Assembly (NCBI GenBank): GCA_026874595.1 | Contig: CM049310.1 | Location: forward strand, 7,192,001-7,256,000 | DNA length: 64,000 nucleotides | Reading direction: 5' to 3' | Source of the DNA: Sipunculus nudus | Taxonomy: Eukaryota > Annelida > Sipuncula > Golfingiida > Sipunculidae | In this document: piece by piece, positions 37,017 to 48,865 of the stretch | Numbering within the stretch: position 1 is the stretch's first letter | How the letters are laid out: every line of letters starts with the position of its first letter | Made by a program: the position numbers and the translations under genes | The notes under the pieces: model-generated | What the model saw: the letters and a program-made list of their open reading frames with translations, nothing else | The model's database searches: none | Told to the model about the DNA's origin: nothing

Positions 37017-37462
37017 TGAATCTTAACATCATTTTTTTCTCTGTTTTAAACCCCTGATACTCCCGACTTAGTTCTTCTGTATGAACAATAATAACAGTTG
37101 GGTATAAAATATAATGTAGTTTTACTAGAGATTCAGACTTACAATGTTACTCATTAAGATTAAGGTGATAAATATAGAAATAGTTCCATGAGGGGTAAGG
37201 TATGTTAAGTTACTTATGTTAATTGATTAGTGTATTAGTGTATAAATATAAATGAATAAATATTTAGTGTATTTCTGACCATTGTTGTATTTTTACTGGC
37301 AAATATGTCAAATTGTTTGTCACAGTCTATTTTCCATAATAAAATATGGGCAATATCAGAGTCATTTTCCTACATTTTCGTAATTTCCTGTTCAGAAAAG
37401 CGTGGTACTGACACAGTTTCCGAATCGCAACAAAAGGGTTCAGGCGACACAGTCCGAGGCGT

Positions 37463-38440
37463 CATTTTACACTCTACCTGACTTTTGAGTTAATTTCTTT
37501 TTTCTTTTACACTTTGTACATGTTCCACATGGCAAATAAAAATATTTTTCTGAATACCAAGTACAGTCCTTAGGATCACAAGGCTTTCTGGACATACCAT
37601 CAGCACTACCATTTTTTCCACCTGGTCTAAAGTCAACTGAAAAGTTATATGCTGAGAATAGTTCAAACCACCTATCTGCCTGACCACTGGATTATGGCTA
37701 ACTAAAAAGTCACTTTAAAGAATCTGACCGGGAAATTACGACCGATTTGGTTGTTCCGAAGATTTTGACAAAGTTCACTTTAGCCAATAATTCTTTCCTG
37801 GTGAACTCTCTGGGGGAATGACCAGCAGGGGTTTCCACCTGTCTCTGAAACGTTTCCATGCATGGAAAGGCATTTTGATTTTGTACCTATCCGTTGGAAA
37901 GATGAACACCTAGTCGTTTTCCACATTAGTATCTGATAATTAGTTAAAAAACGACACAAAAACCAAATATTTTACAGGTGGTGTTCCACCGACTCCCTGT
38001 ATTTCCTATATTTTCTCATAAAAATGGTCTATAACTTCTTATACTTTGTAGCATGTAGGCCCTCACATCATATTTTTTGTGGGGTTTTTTCACTGCACAA
38101 TCGTGTTTTTGAAATGACAGCGTTACCTCTGAAAAACATTCAGTTCTTTTTGCATGCAAGTATGCATGTAGGATGACATGAAATATGACAGATTTAAAGC
38201 GAAGTGTGACTGAAAGTTTGATTTGATGGTAGGATGTATCTTTAGCGTGAAAGGCATTTTTTTCTGCGGAAAGGTAAACGTGTACTGATGCCTTTCCGTT
38301 GGAAAGGTGAAAATTTTAAAGTATTACGATCCCTGACTAGCATTACTAGCAAAGACTTCCTCTTATCATTCTTTTCTTGTGATGACACAACAATGGCGTA
38401 ATCTGAGGCACCAGAGTCCAGGTATATTTTTCTGTAGGAT
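37463..38440 (-). mobile_element. Decayed gypsy-type pol fragment (RNase H to integrase junction)
   Basis: On the minus strand at 37690-37465 one frame reads QADRWFELFSAYNFSVDF and then RPGGKNGSADGMSRKPCD, the end of RNase H and the connection to integrase in gypsy/Metaviridae polyproteins. CGTCTKCKRK follows, then a stop. Upstream on the same strand, at about 38430-38390, IYLDSGASDYAIVVSSQ resembles the start of RNase H (an aspartic-protease DSGA motif is the alternative). The spacing between them is about 400 bp too long, so another repeat probably lies inside. There is no start codon and the frame is broken. Confidence 0.62.
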
Positions 38441-38607
38441 ATAATAATATAGCAGCAGTGATCAGTCGGTGATATCAGGAAATCCCTTGAATAACCGTCG
38501 GTAATATAAGGAAAATCCAAGAAACGAACGCAGGGGTGTCAAACTTCTAGGAACAGACCGCTTATATTTTATCAGGGACTGTCTTTATACCTGTCTCAGG
38601 TACTATA

Positions 38608-38818
38608 CATGGCCTAAGAATGATACAGGTACTCCATGCCCTAAGAATGTTGTATGGTACTCCATGCCCTAAGAATGTTACAGGTAGTACATGCCCTAAG
38701 AATGTTACAGGTAGTACATGCCCTAAGAATGTTACAGGTACTCCATGCCCTAAGAATATTACAGGTACTCCATATCCTAAGAATGTTACAGCTTCTTCAT
38801 GCACTAAGAATGTAGTAC
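38608..38818. repeat. 27-bp minisatellite, about 8 units
   Basis: Units of the form CATGCCCTAAGAATGTTACA plus GGTACTC or GGTAGTA repeat eight times with a few substitutions; one unit is 28 bp. Because 27 is divisible by three, frames on both strands stay open through most of it, which explains the overlapping 78- and 104-codon frames here. They are not considered genes. Confidence 0.85.
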
Positions 38819-40455
38819 GGAGTAGTCCCTTGTTTACACTTCTCCTGATCACATGACCATCGTGCACACGTGACATTAGAATGTTGCGCTGTTCGCCTAA
38901 CTGTTTGCTTGCGCCGTGTACACAGTATAATCAGTCCACTTATAGATACACGGAGCTCCGACCACCAACAATCCCTGGAGTACTGGTTTGCTTCTCAAGA
39001 CGCCGTTCAAACAGCACTTACTTATTAGCGCACAGACTATTCTATCTGGATCAATGTCTTTCACAGCTGATGTCTCCTGGAATCATCCAGCTCTAGGTAC
39101 CCCAATATGCTTCCACACAAAGATATCCTGTACCTCTACTGCTGCGCGTTTTAATAATGTGCTCGTTCTGTTCCTTGAAGCGCTCTCAACAGGTGTGAAT
39201 CGCCAGATTACCAGTCCGTCAGCAAAGTGCGATACTCGCTTTGAAGTCCGTCAAACAAAGACGGCTCACACGGAATTAAACTCTAATGAAATTAAAATAA
39301 AATCGCATGTAGGCTCATTTTCTCTACATAAGAGTGCCATTTACTTTAAATATATAGACCGCTGTAGTTTTACTGTTGTAGAATAACATTTTAATTTTAA
39401 TTTTTCTATATAATCTCTTACAAAGAGCATACAATTCAAGTTTAAGATTTAGGGATTAAATTTCAGATAAGAACTGAAAGAATTAGAAATATTACGATAT
39501 TAAGGCTTTCATTTTATAAGAATATAAAAATAATATGACTGCTTTATCCACAATGAAAATTTCCTAATTATCGTGGGATTTAATGTAAATTGTACAGATA
39601 AAGGTTCAATACACTGAGATTAATGTACACACAACAATGAATCTAAATTTAGACAAAGATAATTTAAGCATACACTGCTGTATTATGTACACAATACTTC
39701 ACAGCCAAAGAAAAGAAACTTACTTAAATATTTTATCAAAATGAATCTTAACTTGTACTAGCTATAGCAAGTAATATGACCTGCATTGTCTTTAAACAGA
39801 GATGGGCCTAAATAAATAAAGAGTCCCCATTCTGATGCACAAAATAAATGCACTTTATATTGGGAACTTCCTTAAGAAATGGTACCCTGGCATTTTTAAA
39901 GCTGTTTCTATGTTTTTATTTGAATAGATCGCTTATTCAGCAGAATTTCACAACATAAGCCCCTGAAGTATATACTGACCTAGAATTAGCTTGGAATAAG
40001 CAAATTTATAAACAAGGATCCGTTCCTAGCGCTTATATTAGCGCCAAAAGGCACAAACACTGCAGTTGGCTTACTAATTCTGGGGGAAACTTAGGACCTG
40101 GGCAGCATGCACTTGCACAATTTAAAGAAAGAAAACAACACTGTTTTACTTAAATAAAATTTAGAGTCTAAACCTTCAAAATATCAGGACTGCATATTAT
40201 TGTTAAAGTTATAAATGAAATTAAAATATACCTACCATGAATGCTAGGAAGAATGACTGCTCTTTAAAAGTGGGTGGCCGTACACCTTGGTAGCAGACAC
40301 TGCATGGCATACAACGACCCCGGGTATACAAAGCACCACCCTGGCTGTCCAAGTGGGCAGCCTGGGGCCCACTTGTCCGATCCACTAGAAGAAGAAACTG
40401 CGGTGTCCACTGGTTTTACTCTATAGAGGCAGAGGGCGGAGCCACTAGCTATTAA

Positions 40456-40457
<2 letters not shown>

Positions 40458-40506
<49 letters not shown>
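40458..40506. repeat. (TA)n microsatellite
   Basis: Pure TA repeat embedded in a 145-codon minus-strand frame that shows no recognisable domain. Confidence 0.95.
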
Positions 40507-40509
<3 letters not shown>

Positions 40510-40716
40510 TGGCTGATAGCCAGTTAACTGAAATCCTGCCTCCTTGACCTCAACAAAATGAAGGTCTAAGGTAACATTATTAGGGAGAATGTTACAACTT
40601 GATTCAAGTTGGTCTAGGGTTCTAGAAAGGCGGTCTACTCGGGACGCTTGACTTTCTCTTGAGCCTTGTAGAAACCAACTGCCCCGATCTCTGCTTGTCA
40701 CAGGCTAGCCGAAGAC

Positions 40717-40753
40717 GGCGACGCAACAGGTTCCAGGTTTCTGTTGCGTCGCC
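40717..40753. repeat. Perfect 13-bp stem-loop
   Basis: GGCGACGCAACAG (40717-40729), an 11-nt loop, then CTGTTGCGTCGCC (40741-40753). A GC-rich perfect stem in AT-rich surroundings. It could be the end of a non-autonomous element or a structured RNA; nothing nearby decides. Confidence 0.75.
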
Positions 40754-42734
40754 GGCCCACCAAAGGGCTCACTGGGGTTTTAACATGATTCGATCTGTTT
40801 CTCTTAGAAAGGAAATAGAATAAAAATATTTCCTATGGTTTTAACATACGAATGTTCACATTATGTAGTAAGTCGAAAGGCCTATAGTAAAAATTAACCA
40901 TTCTAGAAAGCATGAATCACCTGTAACATCAACAACTGATTTATTTGTCCAGAGGGAATCGAAGCATTAACAGCCCGGCAGACATCATGCATTCGGTGGC
41001 AGTCCTGTATAATGCTTTAGGTCTGTGCACTATTATGTTCATATTTCACTTCCTTGGTGCAAAATAGTCAGTGATGTAATGTTTTTCAGTGGTCAAATAT
41101 ACAATACACATAAAAGTACTGAACATTAAAAAATTGATATATATATATATATGTTAAATCTCACAGTTGTGTATGGAGTGTTATAATCACATTTAAATGC
41201 AGGAGCAATCTATGGACTCCACATTGCGTCAGTCACTAAAAAGGCAATTGGGGAGTCCATTCTTATGGGCTAGTCACAGGCATATAATACACGAGGTTTT
41301 CACCCTAACTAAGGGGGCCGTCTCCAAATAGTTGAAGCGGTCACTGCCAGTCAAGCAAGATTTACCACGTACTTCCTCCCTCCGAGCTGTCTAAAGGTCC
41401 TCCTGATAGCCTCTATCAGTCTTCATGGTACGAAATAGGAAGGCAGTGATATCGGGTTACATTTCCACGTTCTTTCAGGCTATTTTGCTTTGCGTTTTCC
41501 TCCAACATTTGGTTTCCTAGCAAAAACATCCCAGCACACTACTAGTCTCAGTTCCTTGCATTCTGCTGTTTAACACCTTTTAATATATTGGTATACAGTC
41601 CAAGTGTGGCTGTAAACATAACAAGGCCGCTTGACTTTGGGTCCAATGTGAGCCGCGGCCACAACACGCAATGTTTCAGCCATCGGGAACATGTATTACA
41701 TTTTAGCGAACCTGTGAGCTTATACGACGGCGCAGCGTCGTCCGTCCGCCCTCGTCTGTACGTTAACCCATACTATCTCAAAAACAACAGGAGCTAGCAT
41801 CACCAACTTTTATGCAAAAAAAAATTAGTCATCTAAAATAGTCTCTCGGATTTTGCTTCTTTTTTTTGCCATCTGCATTTTCTTAGATTTTAAAGAGAAA
41901 AGGTTTTTAAAAAAATTTTAATCTTCTTCTCCAAAAATGTCCAGCCTAATTGTTCAATATTTCACAGGAATGATCTCTGAAACAATCTCTCTTCAGTTTG
42001 TTCGTATGGTCCCAGTTCGGTGATTTTTGGCCGGGCTACAGGAATACAGGAAGCTGAACTTGGTCTTTCTTCAAATGCATACTGAAACGGCTGGAGCTAT
42101 CATCGCCTAATTTCATGCAAATGTTGGTCACATGAGTCATATTTGAAACTGACGTATTGGTTGCGCCACCTGCATGAACCTTTTGATGTATCGTTGTATG
42201 TTACGTGACAGAGAATTTATTCTTTTTCTGTGTAATACAAATGTATATTAAACGTTGTTTAATGCAAACTGTACACAAATAATGAATTTTGTTTCAAATA
42301 GATTTTCATGCAGATGAGGTATAATATTTTCCCTGGTATAATATTTTAAACTATTTCTTCTAATTAATCTGTTCTCTTCGTGCAGAATAATATTTTCCTT
42401 GTGATAATAAACCTATTATCTATTATTATCATAATCTTTTATACTACCGGTATATAATAATCTTTTCCCTGCATGAGAATAAACTTTTTCTGAAGGTGCA
42501 AATTTTTGTTCTTGGATTAATCGTTGCCTTTAAATAACATTTCCCGGGAGATAATCTTTCCCCTCAGGACAACCCTTTCCCTCCAGATAATCTTTCCATA
42601 AGTCTGTTAGGCTTTTACATCCGAGCGTAATGGCTAATCAGAACGGAGCTTATCCCGGTTTCGGTAGCATAAAGCGACTTAATTGGGAGTTAAACTTCTT
42701 CTGGCTGGGACGCTAGTCCATGGCAAGTTACCTT

Positions 42735-42770
42735 CCCAGTATTTACTGGTTCCCATTTATATATATATAT

Positions 42771-42856
<86 letters not shown>

Positions 42857-42905
42857 CTGGGTGGACAGAGGCACACTTGCAGTTGGGACCTTGCCTAAGG
42901 GTCTA
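42735..42905. repeat. SINE-like dispersed repeat piece with (TA)n expansion
   Basis: TTACCTTCCCAGTATTTACTGG, CCCATTTATA, then a long TA array (42753-42852), then CTGCTGGGTGGACAGAGGCA and CCTTGCCTAAGG. Similar CCCATTTATA...GGTGGA...CCTTGCCCAAGG strings occur in dispersed repeats of many marine animals (recollection, not searched). No promoter boxes were identified with confidence. Confidence 0.4.
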
Positions 42906-43598
42906 TATAGGCACGGTGGGGGTCTTCTCCCTAGCTCAGGATAAATGTTTTCCTTATCTAATTTACCCCTCATGGAATCTTTTCCTTCAATATAAACTTT
43001 TCTCTATGGATAAACTTTCCCTCGATAGTATATTTCAACAGGGTTTACTGTTCCTTTGATTTGGGATTCGTTGAAGATCACGTGACTCGATCCCACGATA
43101 TATACTCAACCGAGCGTTTAACACCAAATCCTTGGTGAAATGTTGGTAAAATCATATTCCAGCTGAATTAAGCAGTAACACGTAAATCGTCAAATAATAT
43201 CATAATTGTTTATTATTTTTCACTTATTTTTAGAAAGATTTGTGTTCTTTTACTCAATTAAGAGAGATCACATAATATGCTAAGATAATGTCATAGATAG
43301 GCCTATCGTTTTAATGGTTTTCTATCCGAAATATTCTCTGAACTGAAAAAAAGTAAATCTATTTAAACCCGATTAAAATATGTAGTTCCATTATACTGGG
43401 CCACATCTAGCCAGCGTTTTTAAAATGATGGCTTTATACTGGTATGAAGATAGTTATATACTGGTATATTATTATATATAGGCTATTAGGCTTTATATAT
43501 AATATATCTGATCTAAGAAATTGTGTTGCATTGGATTGTGTTGTTTTGACTATGTCCACACGGTGGCAGCACAGTCGCTCCACACAACAGGTATCAAA

Positions 43599-46500
43599 AT
43601 GGCGGAAGACTTGCATGCGAACTTGAGTAATTACAAATTACAACTGCAGCAGGTAATACTTTCAATAAAATGTGATCTACAACCAGCCAAATGATCATCC
43701 CCAACAGTTTTATGAGAGCGTCAGATTGTAAATTGAATCGTTGGTCTTTGTGTCTGTGAAATGTGTCAGACGGAATTGGGACATAAGACATGTCCTGTCC
43801 AATCTTTTGTGTGTGGGAACAACGCTACTGAATGGAATAGATCAAAGCGTGCGGTTTCAAGAGGACTATGGTCTAGAATAACTGAGTTATTAACTCACGC
43901 ACAGCTTTGAGATATGACACTTGCGTGAACTGAAAACGTTTCTAATTTATATTTATAGGCTAAAATTATTTTAGCCGTATCTTGATTTTGCCACTTACTT
44001 TTACATGCCTCTTATTTCCTCATTACATTAACTTTAATTATCATATTATCCTTCCTAAATGTACATACCTGTCAAAACAGTGCTTGTGTGATTTTATAGT
44101 CACTCTTTGCAATCTTTCAGTGTTCTTTATTGGATTTATTAATTTGACTTTATTTGATCAAGTATTGCGAATTGATAGTCAATAAAAATGAAAAGGTACC
44201 ACAGTTTAAGTGATCAATTAATGCATATCAAGTTACTATAACTGAACTATATGTGTATAAAATAAGATACCCAAGATAAATATGTATTTTTCCCTTATAA
44301 ATTACACAGATCTTATTCAAGTTATTGAGCTTATAATCCCACCCAGTTGCATATGTGGTTGTTGACTAAAATGTACTCGCAGAGACGTGTAACATTTCAA
44401 TTACCCTTTGTGGTTTTATGTAATATTTGACAATGACAAAACTTGTGCACCTTGAGCAGTGAGCGAGGTGAAATGCCCTATTAAACAAATGTGGTCTTTG
44501 GCTGGGAAACCTTGGGAGGTCCAGCTTTAATAGTATCTGACCATAACACACACAAAAATAAACAAAATATCATTCATTTTTAGCTCGGCTGACTGTAAGT
44601 CATCTGAGCTATAGTCATGATCCTTTGTCCCTTCTGCTGGACGTCGGTAACTGGGCACGTTTTGAAACCGTAAGACCTAGGAATCCAGAATTCTACAGAG
44701 CTGAATGTTCTCCTAGTCCTACCATACCAAAAATTAGGTCACTGTGACCTCTTTCCTTAGAGAAATGCAGCTACATTGTAGCTAGAATACTAAATAATTT
44801 TGTAATATGACCAGAAATAAAGGAATTAAATTAATTATTTTTGTTAACAAACACAGCATGGATTGTCAGATATATGTTAATTCAAAACAAATATAAAGTC
44901 TCAAGATGAACCCTGCTTCGTTCAGTTTCTCTTGGTTGTCAAGGAGGCTACAAGTTATATCCCTGCAACAGGGCCCAAAACACAACCGCTTTTGCCATGG
45001 ACTGTCGTGCACGTGTGTGCAGCTAACCCCAAATCATACATGTCAGATATCTTCCATAGGACTGTCGTGCACGTGTATGCAGCTAACCCCGAATCCTACA
45101 TGTCAGATATCTTCCATAGGACTGTCGTGCACATGTATGCAGCTAACCCCGAATCATACATGTCAGATATCTTCCATAGGACTGTCGCTAGTGAAATGGA
45201 AAAGGTCTATTACAATTACTGATTTTAGTGACTATGCAATATTTTGCTGCTATATTAACATTATATTTTGACCAGATAGTAATAATACTAATCAGGCAGA
45301 AACGTAATTGAATTGCCAGTAAAATCTAAGTTCAATCCACTATATATTTGATTTTGCTTATGAACAGTATCTTGAGTAGTCGGGCTACAACCCAGCCTTC
45401 AAGCCTGGTCTCAGTACTGCACTGATAAGCAATATGTGGATAAAAAAGGTTGGAAGCTATTAATAGTTGTTGGCATTCTGATTCAGTTTGTATACTGGTA
45501 CAGACTTAGCTAGTTTGTTAGGTATTGAACACTTGCTGCTGCACTGCCAGCAGTAAACAAGTTTTTTCGTGTCAAGACCAAAGGGAATATATAATAACTC
45601 TTATGCTTGGAAAATTGTGTAACCATGTGATTATAAACAATTTTCCACAGGTTGAGGCTGCATTGACAACAGATGAAGATAACGAGGATCTCCAGAAGCT
45701 CAAGAAAGACCTGCAGGTAAAGTCACAAAGGTCAACAGACAAAACTAGGAGGGAGGATCTACTCAGCAGGCTCCATCATAAGTACTACACTGTCACTTTG
45801 TTAGGTTTTACCTATTCAGTGAGCTGTAATGATGATTTTTTACAAGTTTGTTATTGTTTTATATGACAGTCAAACATGTTATTGAGACATGTATCATATC
45901 TACAACTACAAGTACATAAGTTTTCTGTGATCTGAATCAGTAAATTTAAGATTATTTGATTTACCAAAATATGATAATGATGATGCAAACGGAGGTGGTT
46001 GTAATTATATTACCAAGATGAGGCAGGATAGGACAGTGCCTAACAGTTTAGCTGATCAGAGAGGGATGTAAATGTTTGCAATCCTTCGTGAAAACTTAAT
46101 TAATATTGGTGGCCCCGTCAAATTAAATAACACTTTCCAAGATAATGGTGCAAAATTTGATAATATTCCTTAGGTATGTTTGAATGTAAAGGCTTAGACT
46201 TGTTAGCTCAGCTGACTATAAGTCATCTGAGCTATAGTCATGGTCCATTGTCTGTCGTCCGTCGTGCCGTCCGTCTGTCCGTCTGGATGTCCGTCCATAA
46301 GACTGGCACGTTTCGACACCGTTGGACCTACGAATCTGAATTTCGGCATACAGTTAGATGTCCCCATAATCTCCTACCATGCCAAAAATTGGGTCAATAG
46401 GACTTCGTTCCTTTGAGATATTAAGGAAAAACCTCAATTTTTTATTAGAAATCTATTTTCACACTTCAGGACTGCCTAATATCAAAACCACTCATCTGGT

Positions 46501-48783
46501 TTTCTTCATATTTACCATAAATATTCCTCTATATAGTTCCTATGTACATGCCAGATATTAAGTCAGTATTATATAATTTAAAAAAGTTATGGGCCCAAAC
46601 ATAATGGACTTTGTAAAAAAATCAGGAAGATATTTGGTCACTTAAGACCAAAAGTGTTAAAGGTAGGGACTTTTTTCCAGTAATACAACTTTAATTAATC
46701 AATTGTATACCAAAAATTAGATCAAAATCTGTTAAATTTTTTTAAATATTGGCAAAAATATAAAATTGGTACCTTAAATTTTGCCCAACTTTGGCCATGG
46801 CACGTTTTTTTCCTGTAAGTACTGTGGATTTAATTTTCACACCATGTATACATAAGGATTTAATCTGTTAAAATCTGAAATTTGAAAATAAAAGCTGCAA
46901 AATTAGGCTAGTTGTTGAATTTTTTTTGGAGGCTCTTGTTGTATTCCCTTACATTGTCAAGCAGTCCACTTTGATGACTGTAGGTCATTCAGTGCACATC
47001 TCTATGCTCCCCAGGCTGTTGACATAATTTTAAATGTCCCCAAAATCTCCTACCATACCAAAAATTGGGTCATTAGGACTTTGTTCCTTCGAGATATTAA
47101 GGGAAAAAACCTCCGTTTTCCATAAAAAAAAGCCATTGTTACACTTCAAAACTGCCTAATATTAAAACCACTGATCTGTTTTTAATCCTATTTAGTATTC
47201 ACATTCTTTTATACATTTTCTATGAACATACCAAAAATTAGGTCAGTATTGGGTATTATTTTGAAGTTATGGGCCAAAACATAATGCAATTTTTAAAAAA
47301 ATTAGGAAATATATTTACTCACCTTACATAAGAATTGCTGAACCTAGAGACTTTTTTTTCAGGAATATAACTTTATTTAATCAAGATTCAATTGTTTACC
47401 CAAAATTATATCTGAATTTTGCAAATTTTTCAAGTTATTAGCATAAATAAAAAATCAATACCTTAAATTTTGTCCAACTTTGGCACTGTTGATTTAATTT
47501 TCCCAGCATATATGCATAAGGATTTAATCTTTTAAAATCTGAACTTTCAAAAGAAATTGATTGGAATGAATAGCTTTTATACATGTTTTCATACACCATG
47601 TCAAGTGTTGTTTACATCTAGCCCACCTAGTAGTACAGCCTTCACTTGCATCATGTAACCCACCCCAGGCAGCTTACCTTGGCCCAGCTTGGCCACTACT
47701 AGCAGGCTTCCCCTCTGCCCTGCACTCATCCCCCCAGCTGGTGCATAAACTAGATGAATGTTATAATTTTTCTGTATTTTATTTTATTCTTGGACATGCT
47801 ACATTTTAGATTTTGTATTGAACCACCAGGGTTACAATGATTAAAGTGTACATTTAATTGTGTCCACAAAGTGGTGTATTGCTGTGAAAGTGTGGATGTT
47901 CATGAGATAAGTAATTCCTTACTTCAGAAGAGTAAAAACTTAACCAGGTGTGAAATTGACTATTAATTCCAGTAATTAATTAAAACTGGGATAGTAATTA
48001 GCACAATGATATTGTTTGTCCCTCATTCAACCAACAGTGTGTATACTTTATTTGAAAAGATGTTTTATTTTATCAAATTTACTTTTATTTTATTTTGGTG
48101 AATAAAATTAAGCATGTCCTGAAAACTCCAATGTGCAAAACTTTTTAATAGTGATTCAAGGAATATTCTTGTAGATGCCATGTTGTGGCATTATTTTCTT
48201 TTAAAATCAGTTTAAACATTTATGATTTAAAAATAATAAAATATATGTGTATGCATAATATGACCCAATGTTTTTTACTCTGTATATATAATGATTGCAA
48301 CTTTTGCAACAATTCTAATTTTTTAACTTATATTTTCAGGTTTTTTAATTAAAATTTTATAAATCTGTAAATAAAAAAATGATTCAGATAAAAACTTCTT
48401 AATGGAAAAAGTGGATCTGCTTCAGAAATGGGGTCTATTACAGTTGTTCTATTACTATTACTATTACTATTACTTTGAATTTCTGATATTACTATTACTA
48501 TTACTATTACCACATTTTATCTTCTATTACTATTACTATTACTATTACCGGGGTATCTATTACTATTACTATTACTATTACATAAACTGATGGGAGGATT
48601 CTAGACTTAGTGCAGCCATGAGTGCTATAAACTAGCACTGCAATCACATTTTTATATTATATATTAATATTAGAAGCACCTATATCATCCAGTTACCTAC
48701 ACAATTTTCCTATACTGTGTTTGTCATTAACAATAAGCCTAATGATACTGGAGATCTTAATTATTTCAGCTTTTTTAATTCTG

Positions 48784-48865
<82 letters not shown>

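Larger units (their letters stand above)
38830..43598. other. Intergenic region left of SMNDC1
   Basis: No exon of a known family was recognised. Besides the listed repeats it holds a diffuse set of ATAATCTTTTCCCT-like motifs at 42310-43040 and two longer frames (38988-39386 plus; 40264-40701 minus) without recognisable domains. The SMNDC1 promoter should lie in its right end, but no clear TATA box is visible. Confidence 0.5.

Noticed and set aside
38881-39096. CRISPR-like or tRNA-like structure
   Set aside because: No spacer-repeat regularity or cloverleaf could be drawn; the only regular repeats nearby are the 27-bp minisatellite units without spacers.
38988-39386. 132-codon plus-strand frame
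   Set aside because: No recognisable domain, no splice context, codon use unlike the real exons here; probably chance.
42683-42973. Open frames rich in Ile-Tyr on both strands
   Set aside because: They are translations of the (TA)n array; no conserved sequence flanks them. The same applies to the frames at 27263-27454, 40264-40701 (middle part) and 48717-48917.
44906-45271. Repeated-peptide frames (121 and 96 codons)
   Set aside because: They come from the 60-bp tandem repeat in SMNDC1 intron 1; two overlapping frames are equally open.
48402-48590. Tyr/Leu-rich frame
   Set aside because: Translation of the (TATTAC)n microsatellite.
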